Assembly: GCF_041242975.1 (NCBI RefSeq)
Contig: NZ_CP162488.1
Coordinates: 1,602,001 to 1,666,000, forward strand
Reading direction: 5' to 3'
DNA: 64,000 bases
Origin: Xanthomonas sp. DAR 35659
GTDB taxonomy: Bacteria; Pseudomonadota; Gammaproteobacteria; Xanthomonadales; Xanthomonadaceae
The notes beneath the pieces were generated by a model, which was not told the origin of the DNA, did no database searches, and saw nothing but the letters and a program-made list of their open reading frames with translations. Positions 16,927-25,748 of this stretch are shown here, one piece after another. Both the position numbers and the translations under genes were made by a program. Within the stretch, counting starts at the first letter, position 1; each line of letters opens with the position of its first letter.

Positions 16927-17751
16927 TTGAACGCCCATCGATTTTTTGTCGCCGCGTTGTTCGCTTGTCTGACCGCGTTGCCCACGCTCGCTGCCGCCGC
17001 GTCGCAGGCGCCTGTCGCCCCGGCGAACGTGATGATGCTTGGCTCGTTCCACTTCGAAAATCCGGGGCGGGACATGGTGAAGTTCAAGGTCTCCGACGTC
17101 ATGTCGAAAGACAATCAGGCCTACCTCGCAGGCCTTGCCGCACGGCTCGCGGCGTTCCGCCCCACCGACGTGCTGGTGGAATGCGAGCCGTCCGAGCAGG
17201 CGAAATACGACGCTGCTTTTGCCCGCTATCGCGACGGGCAGTCGACCTTGCCGGCTAACGAAATCCACCAGATCGGCTTCCGCGTCGCCAAAGCCTCGGG
17301 AATTGCCGGAGTGACGTGCTTCGACGAGGGTCAGGTCGGCTGGGAGTCCGATCCCATGTTCGAGTACATCAAGGCGAACGACCCGGCCATGCAGGCGACG
17401 ATAGATGCCGCGTTCAAGACGCTTTCCGCGCGCGCCGAACGCGAGCAATCGACTTTGCCACTGGCCGAGCTGTTGCGCCTCACCAACGATCCCGCGCGCG
17501 ACCGCGAAAACAAGAATCTCTACATCAGCACCAATGCCGTGGATGCCGGTGGCAGCTTTGCCGGTGCCGATGCCGCGGCCAGTTGGTGGCACCGCAACTT
17601 CCGCATGTATGCCAACGTGCAGAAGGCCGCACAACCCGGCCACCGCGTGCTGGTCATTGCGGGGTCCGGCCACACGGCGATCCTCAAGGACCTGCTGGCG
17701 ATCGACATGCAGCGCACTGCCGAGGATGTGAGTGGGTATCTGGCGCCGTAA
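16927..17751 (+). CDS. Secreted DUF5694 family protein
   Basis: 274 residues. The start is a TTG at 16927, chosen because GGAG precedes it by eight bases and the following residues form a clear signal peptide (NAHRFFVAALFACLTALPTLAAAA). The mature part matches DUF5694: MMLGSFHFENPGRD, DVLVECEPSEQAKYD, NEIHQIGFRVAKASG and a C-terminal VLVIAGSGHTAILKDLL. The His in SFHF and the GSGH motif recall TraB/ChaN-type folds with a possible metal-binding hydrolase activity, but the function is not established. Isolated gene; neighbours give no clue. Confidence 0.75.
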   Translation: MNAHRFFVAALFACLTALPTLAAAASQAPVAPANVMMLGSFHFENPGRDMVKFKVSDVMSKDNQAYLAGLAARLAAFRPTDVLVECEPSEQAKYDAAFARYRDGQSTLPANEIHQIGFRVAKASGIAGVTCFDEGQVGWESDPMFEYIKANDPAMQATIDAAFKTLSARAEREQSTLPLAELLRLTNDPARDRENKNLYISTNAVDAGGSFAGADAAASWWHRNFRMYANVQKAAQPGHRVLVIAGSGHTAILKDLLAIDMQRTAEDVSGYLAP

Positions 17752-18007
17752 GCCGACTGACGTTAAGGACCACAGCGAGACGCAACAGTGGGCAGACGGA
17801 ATAGGTGTTGTAAATTGATATTTCCTCTTGCCTCGTTGTAAGCGACCTTCTTGTGCGGTAACCGTGAAGACGCACTACGCGCGCAATTTCTGCAGGCCAA
17901 AGTCGCTGCACAATGTTGATCGTCAAGAACTAAAGCCGGGTCAGCGTCGGAATTTTAGCCCTGTCTCCCTGCTTCATCCCCGACACCGACCACGCCGACC
18001 TCCAGCC

Positions 18008-19147
18008 ATGACCAAACTTCTGATTCTCAGTGTAAGCGCCGGCAATGGCCATGTGCGCGCAGCACAGGCGCTTGCTGCCGCCGCACACGCGGTCGCTCCC
18101 CCGTGCACGGCTGTACATATCGACACCATGGCCAATGTGTCAGGGGCATTCCGCAGGATCTACACCGATTGGTACATCCAACTTGTGAATCGCGCGCCCG
18201 AACTCTGGTCGTATCTGCATCAGCGTAGCGACACCACGCCGCACCACGCGGCGTCGCAGCGCTTGCGCCGCGGCATCGAGCGGCTGAGCACCGGCGCGCT
18301 GCTGCGCGAGATTCGAAACGCGAAGCCCGATGCCGTGATTTGCACCCACTTCCTGCCGGCCGAGTTGCTGATGCGCGAGCGCAGAAACGCTCGCCTCGAC
18401 TGCCCCGTCTGGTTGCAGATCACCGACTACGACCTGCACAACATGTGGCTCGTTCCCGAGATGACCGGTTACCTGGCAGCGAACGAAGAGGTCGCATTCC
18501 GGCTTCGCGCACGCGGCATTCCGGCCGACCGTGTGCATATCACAGGAATTCCGGTGATGCCGGCATTCTCGAAGCCCGACGCGCCGACGCTGGAGCGCGA
18601 TGCGTGCGCGGCCGCCTTAGGTCTGGATCCATCGCGCTCCACGCTTCTGATGGCATCGGGTGGCGCTGGCGTTGGCGATCTTGCGAGCATGGTCGAACGT
18701 GCACTGGGCATGGCAAGCGATTTCCAGGTCATCGCCGTGGCGGGCCGCAATGCCGAAACGCACGCCAGACTGGCGGCGCTGGCGCTTCGCCATCCGGGCC
18801 GGATGATTGCGGTGGGCTTCACCGACGAGATGCACAAGCTCATGGCCGCTGCCGATCTGGTCGTCACCAAGCCCGGCGGCCTCACCGTGTCCGAGTGCCT
18901 GGCGCTGGGCAAGCCGATGCTGCTGATCTCGCCGATCCCAGGCCAAGAAGAACACAACGCCGGCTTCCTGATGGAAGAAGGCGCAGCATGGCTGGCCTAC
19001 GATGCCATTGGCCTTGACTACAAGATCCAACGGCTGATGGCCGATCGGCCGAAATTGCAAGCCATGGCCGCTCGCAGCCGTGCACTCGGCAAGCCCCAGG
19101 CCGCAGCGACGGTGCTCCAACGTGTGCTGCAGAGCATGCCCGCATGA
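18008..19147 (+). CDS. MGDG synthase/UgtP-type diacylglycerol glycosyltransferase (GT28)
   Basis: 379 residues, start ATG 18008. Two GT-B domains are visible. The N-terminal MGDG-synthase motif LSVSAGNGHVRAAQAL opens the acceptor domain, and the C-terminal donor domain has the glycine-rich ASGGAGVGDLASMVE and the signature TKPGGLTVSECLALGKPMLLISPIPGQEEHNAGFL. Enzymes of this group transfer glucose or galactose from UDP-sugar to diacylglycerol, often as phosphate-free membrane lipids under phosphate limitation. No signal peptide; peripheral on the inner membrane. The adjacent genes do not belong to lipid metabolism, so it appears as an isolated acquisition. Sugar specificity cannot be read from sequence. 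Confidence 0.85.
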   Translation: MTKLLILSVSAGNGHVRAAQALAAAAHAVAPPCTAVHIDTMANVSGAFRRIYTDWYIQLVNRAPELWSYLHQRSDTTPHHAASQRLRRGIERLSTGALLREIRNAKPDAVICTHFLPAELLMRERRNARLDCPVWLQITDYDLHNMWLVPEMTGYLAANEEVAFRLRARGIPADRVHITGIPVMPAFSKPDAPTLERDACAAALGLDPSRSTLLMASGGAGVGDLASMVERALGMASDFQVIAVAGRNAETHARLAALALRHPGRMIAVGFTDEMHKLMAAADLVVTKPGGLTVSECLALGKPMLLISPIPGQEEHNAGFLMEEGAAWLAYDAIGLDYKIQRLMADRPKLQAMAARSRALGKPQAAATVLQRVLQSMPA

Positions 19148-19340
19148 TGCGTGCCGCGTGTGGAGCGCCCATCCGCCGCACATTGGTCCACTAGCCCGGA
19201 TACTTGCGATGGCGGTCTCTTTCGCCAGTGGCGCGGTTCAGATCGAGGGGCTGTAGCGACCCCGTTTTCTGCGCCGTTTGACTCTGGCAGAGTTGGGTAC
19301 ACTTCAAGGCGGCCGCATCAATAGATCCGACGACACAGCG

Positions 19341-20207
19341 ATGCGCACCGCACATTTTCAGCACACCCAAAGACCCAAGTTTCTCCAGGGCTGCTTCTAT
19401 TGGAAAGGGCGTGGATATCACTATTCCAGTCCTGTCCCCGACGGAGTCCTGTCGCCTGATGGATGCACGAGCGACGATCCCTGGATCGCGCTCGCCTCGA
19501 TCATGGAATGCGCGAAGCGTGGGGACTACAGCCGCATCGCCCAGCTGAGGAAGTGGATCTTGGATGCGCGTAGCGCCCCGACACTGGTGTCGGCCTGCCT
19601 AGGGCTGACCGCCGATGCGGGACTCGACCCGGACCTGGAATTCCTCGCCGAGCTCCTGATCGATGGACCCAACTACCTGCGCATCGAGGCCAGCCTGGCA
19701 GCGCAGTGGTCCGGCGTTCTTTGGCTGATCCCCTTCATGGTCGAGGCCTGGTGTGCGCTTGATCGTCGCGCCGACCGGAGTTCCGTCGAGGCGGACATCT
19801 CGAACCTGCTGGATGCCCGCGAAGGCGAACCCGCGTTCTTCTACACCGGTCTGGGCAAGGCCGACTACAGGAAGGCCGTCGAGGCGCGGCTCGCCGACCT
19901 GAAGGAGACCTGCGGCACCGACAGGGTCGCGATCCTGGCGGGAGAGCCCGTCGATGTGGACAAGCATGTCTGGCGGATGCGAAAGGCGCTGGTCCCCAAA
20001 GGCACCGACGAGTGGATCGACTGGAGTGACTTCCTGCTGTGGCGACGGAAGTTCGAAGCGTACTCGGGCGTCGATTGTTCCGGATTCTACGACGAGCGCG
20101 CCGAGTTCCAGCCGCGCAACGCGGCCGCCATCTTGGACAGGTACATGGCCTCCCCCCGGCATTTCGACGTGGGCGAGCGCTACTTCTTTGGGAATCTGGT
20201 TCGGTAG
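19341..20207 (+). CDS. Hypothetical protein, possible immunity protein
   Basis: 288 residues from ATG 19341. Soluble and acidic, without signal peptide. It begins RPKFLQGCFYWKGRGYHYSSPVPDGVL, continues with a helical, HEAT-like region (IMECAKRGDYSRIAQLRKWILDAR, CLGLTADAGLDPDLEFLAELLID) and ends NAAAILDRYMASPRHFDVGERYF. The region around residue 40-120 resembles helical repeats of several large immunity proteins, but I cannot assign a family. It is followed directly by debris of a transposable repeat, as many accessory genes are. Confidence 0.55.
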   Translation: MRTAHFQHTQRPKFLQGCFYWKGRGYHYSSPVPDGVLSPDGCTSDDPWIALASIMECAKRGDYSRIAQLRKWILDARSAPTLVSACLGLTADAGLDPDLEFLAELLIDGPNYLRIEASLAAQWSGVLWLIPFMVEAWCALDRRADRSSVEADISNLLDAREGEPAFFYTGLGKADYRKAVEARLADLKETCGTDRVAILAGEPVDVDKHVWRMRKALVPKGTDEWIDWSDFLLWRRKFEAYSGVDCSGFYDERAEFQPRNAAAILDRYMASPRHFDVGERYFFGNLVR

Positions 20208-20279
20208 CAAGAACGACGGCGCCCTCGCGTCTGGCATCGATTCTTGGAGCGTGGGGCGTGCTGCCAAACCAGGGTCGGA

Positions 20280-20472
20280 GTTGGCCGGGCCATTCCTGCA
20301 ACGGAATCGACCAAGCTAACAACGTCCTGATGTAGGCGCAGCCGTCGAGCACGCATACACATCGAGCTTCGGCTTGGTCGTCGTATCGGGCCAGCCGCCC
20401 GAATGAGTAGTCGGACGAAGGTCAGACTCACAGGATTGGAAAGCGCATTCTGATCCCTCTCTTTCTGTTTCC
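20280..20472 (+). repeat. Decayed RAYT-element 3' fragment
   Basis: Two pieces match the transposase element at 20.9-21.8 kb. 20283-20330 resembles the transposase interior (CATTCCTGCAACGGAATCG against CATTCTTGCAACGGACTCG). 20411-20472 resembles its right end (AAGGTCAGACTCACAGG... then AAAGCGCATTCTGATCCCT). Both carry many substitutions and small indels, so this is an old copy. Confidence 0.7.
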
Positions 20473-20513
20473 CGTGCATCGTAAAGCTAACTTGACCCCG
20501 ATGCTGCTGCTTT

Positions 20514-20789
20514 TTACCACTGTTTTTCCACAATGTCGTCGGGTAAGAAGCCAATTGCACAGCTTTCACAGTAGTAGCCATTGACGAACTGCTGCAGTGG
20601 TGGTGTTTGCAACCTTTCGCCCTTGCATTCATCAACGGCAAGTTGATCTTTTCGCTGGTACCCCGACCGCTCTTCATCCCTTCCAAAGAGTTTTCTCGGA
20701 CTTGCGGATCCAATGAGAAGTGTCTTCTCACGGAGGTGAAAATTGCTCAAGCACTTTGGGCATACGGTTAGGTTTCTAGCGTGATCCAT
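20514..20789 (-). CDS. Small protein with zinc-ribbon-like Cys pairs
   Basis: 91 residues, start ATG 20789. A CPKC pair near the N-terminus and a YYCESC pair near the C-terminus could together bind one zinc ion, as in short zinc-ribbon proteins. Between them is a charged segment (KLFGRDEERSGYQRKDQLAVDECKGE). No family recognised and no operon partner. It lies between a decayed transposon fragment and an intact element, with lower G+C than its surroundings, so acquisition by transfer is likely. Confidence 0.45.
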   Translation of the reverse strand: MDHARNLTVCPKCLSNFHLREKTLLIGSASPRKLFGRDEERSGYQRKDQLAVDECKGERLQTPPLQQFVNGYYCESCAIGFLPDDIVEKQW

Positions 20790-20902
20790 ATTCGGGTCGA
20801 GCGCACGGTAAGTTATTTAATTGAAGAGCAGGAGCGGACGTATCTTGCCTGCTCATGCTCACGAGGCTACAAGATGTCGCGCTCGGTTGGATGTTGACGA
20901 TA

Positions 20903-21760
20903 GAAAACTGGGGTCGAGAAAACTGGAGTCAGAGTGCACTTCCCCTACGCAGAATCTCGATGTTACCCGATGGGGCTGCTCGTTTGGATGCACGACCCTG
21001 TACACACCACAGAGCGAAGGATCGCACATGCCACGCCGTCCCCGACTGGATCTCCCTGGTGTCGCTCAGCATATCGTGCAGCGGGGTAATGACCGGCAGC
21101 CATGCTTCTTCACCGATATCGACCGGATACGCTACCTGCAGGATCTGCACGAACTGTCGCTCAAGCTCAGCATCGCCGTGCATGCTTATGTGTTGATGAC
21201 CAATCATGTGCACTTGCTGCTCACTAGCCAGCAGATCTGTGCGGTGTCAACGCTGATGCAGTCACTCGGTCGCCGCTACGTGCGCTACATCAATACTCAG
21301 TACAGTCGCACCGGCACCCTTTGGGAAGGCCGTTACAAATCGTGCCCGGTACAGCAGGAGATCTACCTGCTCCGCTGCTACCGCTACATTGAACTCAACC
21401 CGGTACGGGCTGCAATGGTTATTGATCCGGCGGACTATCGGTGGTCGAGCCATTCTTGCAACGGACTCGGCCAAGCCAACGCGCTGGTGCAGCCGCACGG
21501 GAGCTATCTAGCCATTGCGCCGGCCGCCGAGCGCACACACCGCTATCGTCGCTTCGTCCTGGATGCCATCGACCCGGACGAGACAGCTGCCATCCGTCTC
21601 AACCTGCAGCGCCAACACGCGCTGGGCAACGAGCGTTTCCGCGCGGCCATCGAGCGCCAGCTTGGCCGCCGTGTCGGACCCGCTGCGCGAATGGGTAGGC
21701 CGCTAAAGGTCAGGCCGACAGGGGAGGAAAGTGCACTCTGACCCCTGTTTTCGACGGGGC
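20903..21760 (+). mobile_element. RAYT transposable element with inverted-type ends
   Basis: Unit containing a REP-associated tyrosine transposase gene. The left end repeats GAAAACTGGGGTCGA / GAAAACTGGAGTCAGAG in tandem and then reads GTGCACTTCCCC. The right end reads GGAAAGTGCACTCTGACCCC followed by TGTTTTC, the reverse complement of the left end. Related end sequences recur at 20411, 22877, 23031 and 23111. Confidence 0.8.
21028..21741 (+). CDS. REP-associated tyrosine transposase (RAYT, Y1/HUH)
   Basis: 237 residues, start ATG 21028. It belongs to the IS200/IS605-related Y1 family. The HUH motif is H60-V-H62 (MTNHVHLLL) and the catalytic tyrosine is probably Tyr120 in CYRYIELNPVRA. WEGRYKSCPV and YRWSSH are further RAYT signatures. 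The protein nicks and transfers single-stranded hairpin ends and is thought to spread REP sequences. It appears intact. The flanking repeats of this element are not the GGAGCGGCTTCAGCC REP common in the window, so it may serve a different repeat family. Confidence 0.9.
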   Translation: MPRRPRLDLPGVAQHIVQRGNDRQPCFFTDIDRIRYLQDLHELSLKLSIAVHAYVLMTNHVHLLLTSQQICAVSTLMQSLGRRYVRYINTQYSRTGTLWEGRYKSCPVQQEIYLLRCYRYIELNPVRAAMVIDPADYRWSSHSCNGLGQANALVQPHGSYLAIAPAAERTHRYRRFVLDAIDPDETAAIRLNLQRQHALGNERFRAAIERQLGRRVGPAARMGRPLKVRPTGEESAL

Positions 21761-21781
21761 GACGCCGCCCTGGCAGTGGCG

Positions 21782-22705
21782 TTACCTGCTGGTCGGCGAG
21801 AAGTTCTGAGCTCCGCGCGTTTTTCGCCACTGGATCCACGCGATCGCGGCGACGAGGAAGACGCTGCACAGGTAACTGCCTTCCGGCCCTTGCGCGCCAC
21901 CGGTCAGGGTGTCGAGGCCTTGCGGGCGCAGCGCCACCAGCAGCGCCGGCAAGTGCGCATCCATGCCGGTGACGGGCAGTTCGAAGCCGGTCGCGAGCAA
22001 CCAGTTCCACCCCGCGTGCCAGCCCATCACGCCCCAGATATTGCCTGTCCGCAGCGCCCAGGCGCAGGCGAGTAGCGAGAACAGGAACGTGCCGAGCATG
22101 ACCCGGGGCGGCTGGTGCGGACTGAAATGCAGGAAGCAGAAAACGAGCGACACCAGCAGCGCTGCCACTGCGACATTGGTCTTGCGCGCCACCACCGACA
22201 GCATCCAGCCGCGGAAGATGACTTCCTCCACGCTCGCCTGGAACATGAAACTCAATAGCAGCAGCCCGATGTGCAGCAGACTGACGGGCGACCGCCAGGC
22301 CTGCCCCAAGCCCGCCACCTGCATGCCGCCAGCCATCCAGATCGCGACTACGACCAGCGCGACCGTGCCGAATCCAACGGCCAGTCCGCGCAGGAAGGTT
22401 TTCAGCGGCGCCGGACCGGTCAGCCCGATACTCGCCAGCGAGCGCCCTTCGACGAAGCGTACCCAGGCGAGCACGGCCGCCAGCGTCGGCGCGAAGCCGA
22501 TCCACAGCAGCGCATACAAGCCAGCGAGGCCGATCGGATCGCCGCGCGGCGTCGACCAATGTAGCGACTGCATCCACCCGTCCAGGGCGATCACCGGTAC
22601 CGCGTTGAACAGGATCATCAGGATCGGCGTCAGCCAGGCCCAGGGCAGCCAGCCGCGGGCCGGATCGGGCGAATACAGGGCAACGGGGGTCATGCGGGGC
22701 TCCAT
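21782..22705 (-). CDS. CPBP family intramembrane metalloprotease
   Basis: About 305 residues with roughly eight membrane segments. CPBP/Rce1-type motifs are clear: EEVIFRGW (Glu-Glu and Arg of motif 1), FLHFS (His of motif 2) and WHAGWNW (His/Asn of motif 3). The start is probably ATG 22705 (MEPRMTPVAL) or 22693; the longer frame adds unlikely sequence. Members are inner-membrane proteases, in some bacteria linked to bacteriocin self-immunity. No bacteriocin gene is adjacent, so the substrate is unknown. It lies between the RAYT element and one of its short derivatives. Confidence 0.85.
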   Translation of the reverse strand: MEPRMTPVALYSPDPARGWLPWAWLTPILMILFNAVPVIALDGWMQSLHWSTPRGDPIGLAGLYALLWIGFAPTLAAVLAWVRFVEGRSLASIGLTGPAPLKTFLRGLAVGFGTVALVVVAIWMAGGMQVAGLGQAWRSPVSLLHIGLLLLSFMFQASVEEVIFRGWMLSVVARKTNVAVAALLVSLVFCFLHFSPHQPPRVMLGTFLFSLLACAWALRTGNIWGVMGWHAGWNWLLATGFELPVTGMDAHLPALLVALRPQGLDTLTGGAQGPEGSYLCSVFLVAAIAWIQWRKTRGAQNFSPTSR

Positions 22706-22876
22706 GTCGACGTGATGGCCGCTGCAAGTTGCCATCCGCGCGGGGGCGTGACCACCCGTTTGCGACCAAGCCACAGAAGCCGCCGATGAATCACCCGGAT
22801 CGCCGACGAAATGGCGCTGAGTCGTCGCCCGTGGTGTCCGCTTTGGGTGGCGGTTTCATATGTTCGATGAAACACT

Positions 22877-23057
22877 AAAATCGGGGTCAGGAAAATCGGG
22901 GTCAGAGTGCACTTATCCCACCTAAGCATAGGAGGTTACTCGTGGCGGAGCGTTTAGATGCACGACGCTCGTCTTAGCTCAGAGCGGAGAACCGCTCAGG
23001 CGACGTCAACCCCCAAAAATACTTCTTATAGGAAAGTACACTCTGACCCCTGTTTTC
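22877..23057 (+). mobile_element. MITE-like deletion derivative of the RAYT element
   Basis: About 180 bp with the same tandem left end (AAAATCGGGGTCAG twice, then AGTGCACTT) and the same right end (GGAAAGTACACTCTGACCCC, TGTTTTCCC) as the RAYT element, but no gene. A segment after the left end (GAGCGTTTAGATGCACGAC) parallels GCTCGTTTGGATGCACGAC in the full element. This suggests internal deletion and mobilisation in trans. Confidence 0.75.
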
Positions 23058-23102
23058 CCGCATTGGGACGCAGCCTGGCAAGCACGTAGCCGACCAGTGC
23101 GT

Positions 23103-23168
23103 CACCTGAGGTAGGTCGCCAAAGGTCGGACCGACAGGAGAGGAAAGCGTACTCTGACCTCTGTTTTC
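23103..23168 (+). repeat. Isolated right end of the RAYT element family
   Basis: TCGCCAAAGGTCGGACCGAC, then AGGAAAGCGTACTCTGACCT and CTGTTTTCGG, closely resemble the right end of the full element (21703-21757). No left end is adjacent, so it is a solo end. Confidence 0.75.
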
Positions 23169-23223
23169 GGCTCTCCCCCGTTTGCAGATCAGGCTGCAGG
23201 TTATGCGGATTGCCGGCCCTTGC

Positions 23224-24519
23224 TCAATTATCCAGCTGGCAATTAGAGACGTCTTCGTAGCCCAGTACCAGATTTTTTCCCTGCGTCAGTGCAACATAGT
23301 TATTGAGAAAGTCCCTCAAGTCGTCCTTGAAAATTCCGCTATGCTTTATGATTACTTTGCCGCTTACAGATGCAACAATGAAAGGGCTGTATGGTTGGCT
23401 TGATCTATCCAAGGGGGTTAGTTTGATTTTTCCAATTTCCGGAATATTGGTAAGGTCGAACTTTGCGATTTCGCATCGCGCTTTATCATATTTTTCTGGA
23501 TCGAACTTTAGGGTGCCGCCGTTTTCTATTGTCTCAACCGCATGCGTTACCTGTGGAGCATAAGAGCCCAATGCTTGATTGTCGAGGTCATTATTCTTGC
23601 CCCAGAGCGCAGGGCGAAAAGTCGTTCTTAAGAGTCGTGCGATTGGAAACCAAAAAATGCGAGCGCTATCGGTTTGCGATGACAATGTGAGCATTACTGG
23701 TGTCTGTTCGTGATCATAGGGCAGCTTGCGCGACAGGCTGTCGATCGCCTCATATTGCTTTGCTTCAATGGCGGGATTCAACAAGACAGCTAGCGTTCCG
23801 AAGCCGACTATTCTTCGCGTTGGAACGTCCGGATCCCCGGTCCGCTGAGTTGCCGCAATAAGCTCGCGCTCGATCTGTGGTGACACAGCCCTAAAAAGTA
23901 CCTGCCCGCCAAAACTATGGCCAAAAGACACCAGCCCCATGAAGGGCGCTTTTTCGCCACCATTTATCTTGAGTCTATCTTGATAGATGTCGTTAAGTTC
24001 AGATAAAAATCTACCAATCTCTCCATTCCCTACACGCTCGGCGGCCGATTTTCTACCCCAGAAAGTAAGGTAGTCTAAAGGCATGGGTAACGACTTCCCG
24101 CGCCAGCCAACGTAAACGCCGATAACCTTCACGTCGCCGTCCCCGGTCAATACCTCTCTGGACTTCCGATATATTCCTGATTCGCCGTTTTGGCGATCAT
24201 CCAAGGTATCCCGGATTTTAACAAGGGAATCTGCAAAATCTTTTACATTTTTGTCTTTGGGTGAGGCGTTATGGTGCCAGCCGTGGATAAATATAACAAC
24301 AATGGTATTGTGGTGCTTTGAAATTTCTCGTATTGTACTCACCGCATTAGCTGCAACATTGGGCTCTCTAAATTTTCCTGCGTCGTCAATTTGTATGACG
24401 TAGTCAAGCTCCTTGTCGAAAGGGCTGCTTGCTTGAGGGAAGGTGCAATCATAAGTGGCACAAGATAAGATGCTTAGTGAAGCAAGCGACGGAATGAACC
24501 AGCGAAGATATTTTTCCAT
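23224..24519 (-). CDS. Alpha/beta-hydrolase lipoprotein
   Basis: 431 residues with a lipoprotein signal peptide (hydrophobic segment ending LSILSC, Cys20). The alpha/beta-hydrolase part has VVIFIHGWHHNAS (oxyanion region), VYVGWRG and the nucleophile elbow VSFGHSFGGQVL, so Ser in GHSFGG is the likely catalytic residue. A long C-terminal part (residues 280-431) is unassigned. It is probably an envelope-anchored esterase or lipase. G+C is clearly lower than in the core genes, which points to recent acquisition. A type VI lipase-effector relation was considered, but the lipoprotein signal argues for a resident envelope enzyme. Confidence 0.75.
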   Translation of the reverse strand: MEKYLRWFIPSLASLSILSCATYDCTFPQASSPFDKELDYVIQIDDAGKFREPNVAANAVSTIREISKHHNTIVVIFIHGWHHNASPKDKNVKDFADSLVKIRDTLDDRQNGESGIYRKSREVLTGDGDVKVIGVYVGWRGKSLPMPLDYLTFWGRKSAAERVGNGEIGRFLSELNDIYQDRLKINGGEKAPFMGLVSFGHSFGGQVLFRAVSPQIERELIAATQRTGDPDVPTRRIVGFGTLAVLLNPAIEAKQYEAIDSLSRKLPYDHEQTPVMLTLSSQTDSARIFWFPIARLLRTTFRPALWGKNNDLDNQALGSYAPQVTHAVETIENGGTLKFDPEKYDKARCEIAKFDLTNIPEIGKIKLTPLDRSSQPYSPFIVASVSGKVIIKHSGIFKDDLRDFLNNYVALTQGKNLVLGYEDVSNCQLDN

Positions 24520-25077
24520 GGATCAGCTCCTGTGTAATTTTTGCTGGCGTCATGCAGAATTCTAGAAAGTTATATCGTTTGAACTCAGGTCGAGAATGTC
24601 ACTTCAAAGCTGTTTGTCTTAAGTGAGCTTGGGGCAGGGGATTCGGCACGTTACGATGCATGACTGCGACCTATTCGCCAGGAAAAAAGACGTGTGCCCA
24701 ACTCGTCGGACAGATAGGTTGGTCAAAGGTCATGACGTTTTCCCGTGTAAATGAGTTGCGATCCTTACGGAAGGAGATGTGTAGCCCGCTGTTCTATCGC
24801 CTCTTTGGTGAGGTAAGGCTCCCGCTTTTATCCGCCCGCTCCCCTTATCGCATGGTTCCCAGGCCAATCTCATGGCCGTTCAACAGCGGATGTCAGCACG
24901 AAACCGACGCTACTACTTAGTGACCTTCGTCACAAGTTGGGTGGGGTCGTCATTGGCACTAATTGGTAGACAAATTGCGGTATCGCGTGGTCAAGATATC
25001 TCGGGACGATGCATCCAAGAACAACTCAACAAACTGGAGAAATTGCACTTAGACGTGCACAGTTTTGTTCGCTTTGA
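24520..25077. other. Long A+T-richer spacer
   Basis: About 560 bases without a supported gene. The open frames here lack ribosome sites and domain similarity. At 24960-24973 it contains TAATTGGTAGACAA, repeated at 28885-28898 on the other side of the SymE/Fic region. Confidence 0.4.
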
Positions 25078-25305
25078 CTATTCCATGCCCTTGAGCGCTT
25101 GCGCGCCCACCTGGTCCAGGATGCCGCGCGCCGCGCGGCCGGCGGTGTAGATGGCCTCTCCCAGCGCGGGCAGCGTGCGGGGATCCAGATAGGGCGCCGT
25201 GCCGGCGGCGAGGATGTCGCCATGCGCGGTGATGGTGCGGATCAGGCCGGCGAGCGCATCGGCCTGGTCGAGCGTGATGCCGAAGACAAAGCGGTTGCAC
25301 GCCAT
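25078..25305 (-). CDS. Small protein downstream of symE, unknown function
   Basis: 75 residues, start ATG 25305 behind a good GGAGGA site. Soluble, Ala/Leu-rich and helical (LDQADALAGLIRTITAHGDILAAG, ALGEAIYTAGRAARGILDQVG). It lies 38 bases downstream of the SymE gene on the same strand and probably shares its transcript and leader control. It resembles small DUF-type proteins that in pseudomonads and xanthomonads follow comparable structured leaders, though I cannot name the family with certainty. Confidence 0.55.
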   Translation of the reverse strand: MACNRFVFGITLDQADALAGLIRTITAHGDILAAGTAPYLDPRTLPALGEAIYTAGRAARGILDQVGAQALKGME

Positions 25306-25343
25306 CTCAGCGATCCTCCGGTGCGTGGTGGGCGGTGGCCGCG

Positions 25344-25727
25344 TCAGTCCTTGCGGGCCACGCTCACCACCAGTTCGCCGTCGCGCACCTGCACGCGCAG
25401 CGTACTGCCGATGGTGAAGCCCAGTGCCTCCATCCAGCGGCCGCCCAGGCGCAGCGCGGGCATGCGTTTACCGCTGGCGGAGTGGCCGCAGCCGACGGTG
25501 CACGTCTGTGGCGGGCGAGAGCGGCGGGGTGCGCGTGGCGGCCGGGCCAGTTCGGCGGCGATGGCGGCCGCTGCGTCTTCAACCGACATCATCGGGGTGC
25601 ACGGTGGCTCGATGTAACGCAGGAATCCGGCCGGCTCGGCCTTAGGTTTGGGCTGCGGCTGGCGCGCTGCACGTTTGCGGGCAGGCGGGGTGCTGGGAGT
25701 GGTGGGGCGGGGTGACGGTTGACGCAT
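25344..25727 (-). CDS. SymE-family type I addiction-module toxin
   Basis: 127 residues, start ATG 25727 with a strong AAGGAGG site. The N-terminal half is Pro/Arg/Lys-rich and probably disordered. The C-terminal SymE domain (about residues 82-125) reads PALRLGGRWMEALGFTIGSTLRVQVRDGELVVSV, the AbrB-related swapped-hairpin pattern. In E. coli SymE is an SOS-induced toxin that affects nucleic acids and is silenced by an antisense RNA. Here a 180-base structured leader (25749-25925) precedes the gene instead of an obvious SymR antisense, so control may be by leader structure. The downstream 75-residue gene probably belongs to the same unit. Confidence 0.8.
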   Translation of the reverse strand: MRQPSPRPTTPSTPPARKRAARQPQPKPKAEPAGFLRYIEPPCTPMMSVEDAAAAIAAELARPPRAPRRSRPPQTCTVGCGHSASGKRMPALRLGGRWMEALGFTIGSTLRVQVRDGELVVSVARKD

Positions 25728-25748
25728 GGCACAGCCTCCTTGGCAGAC

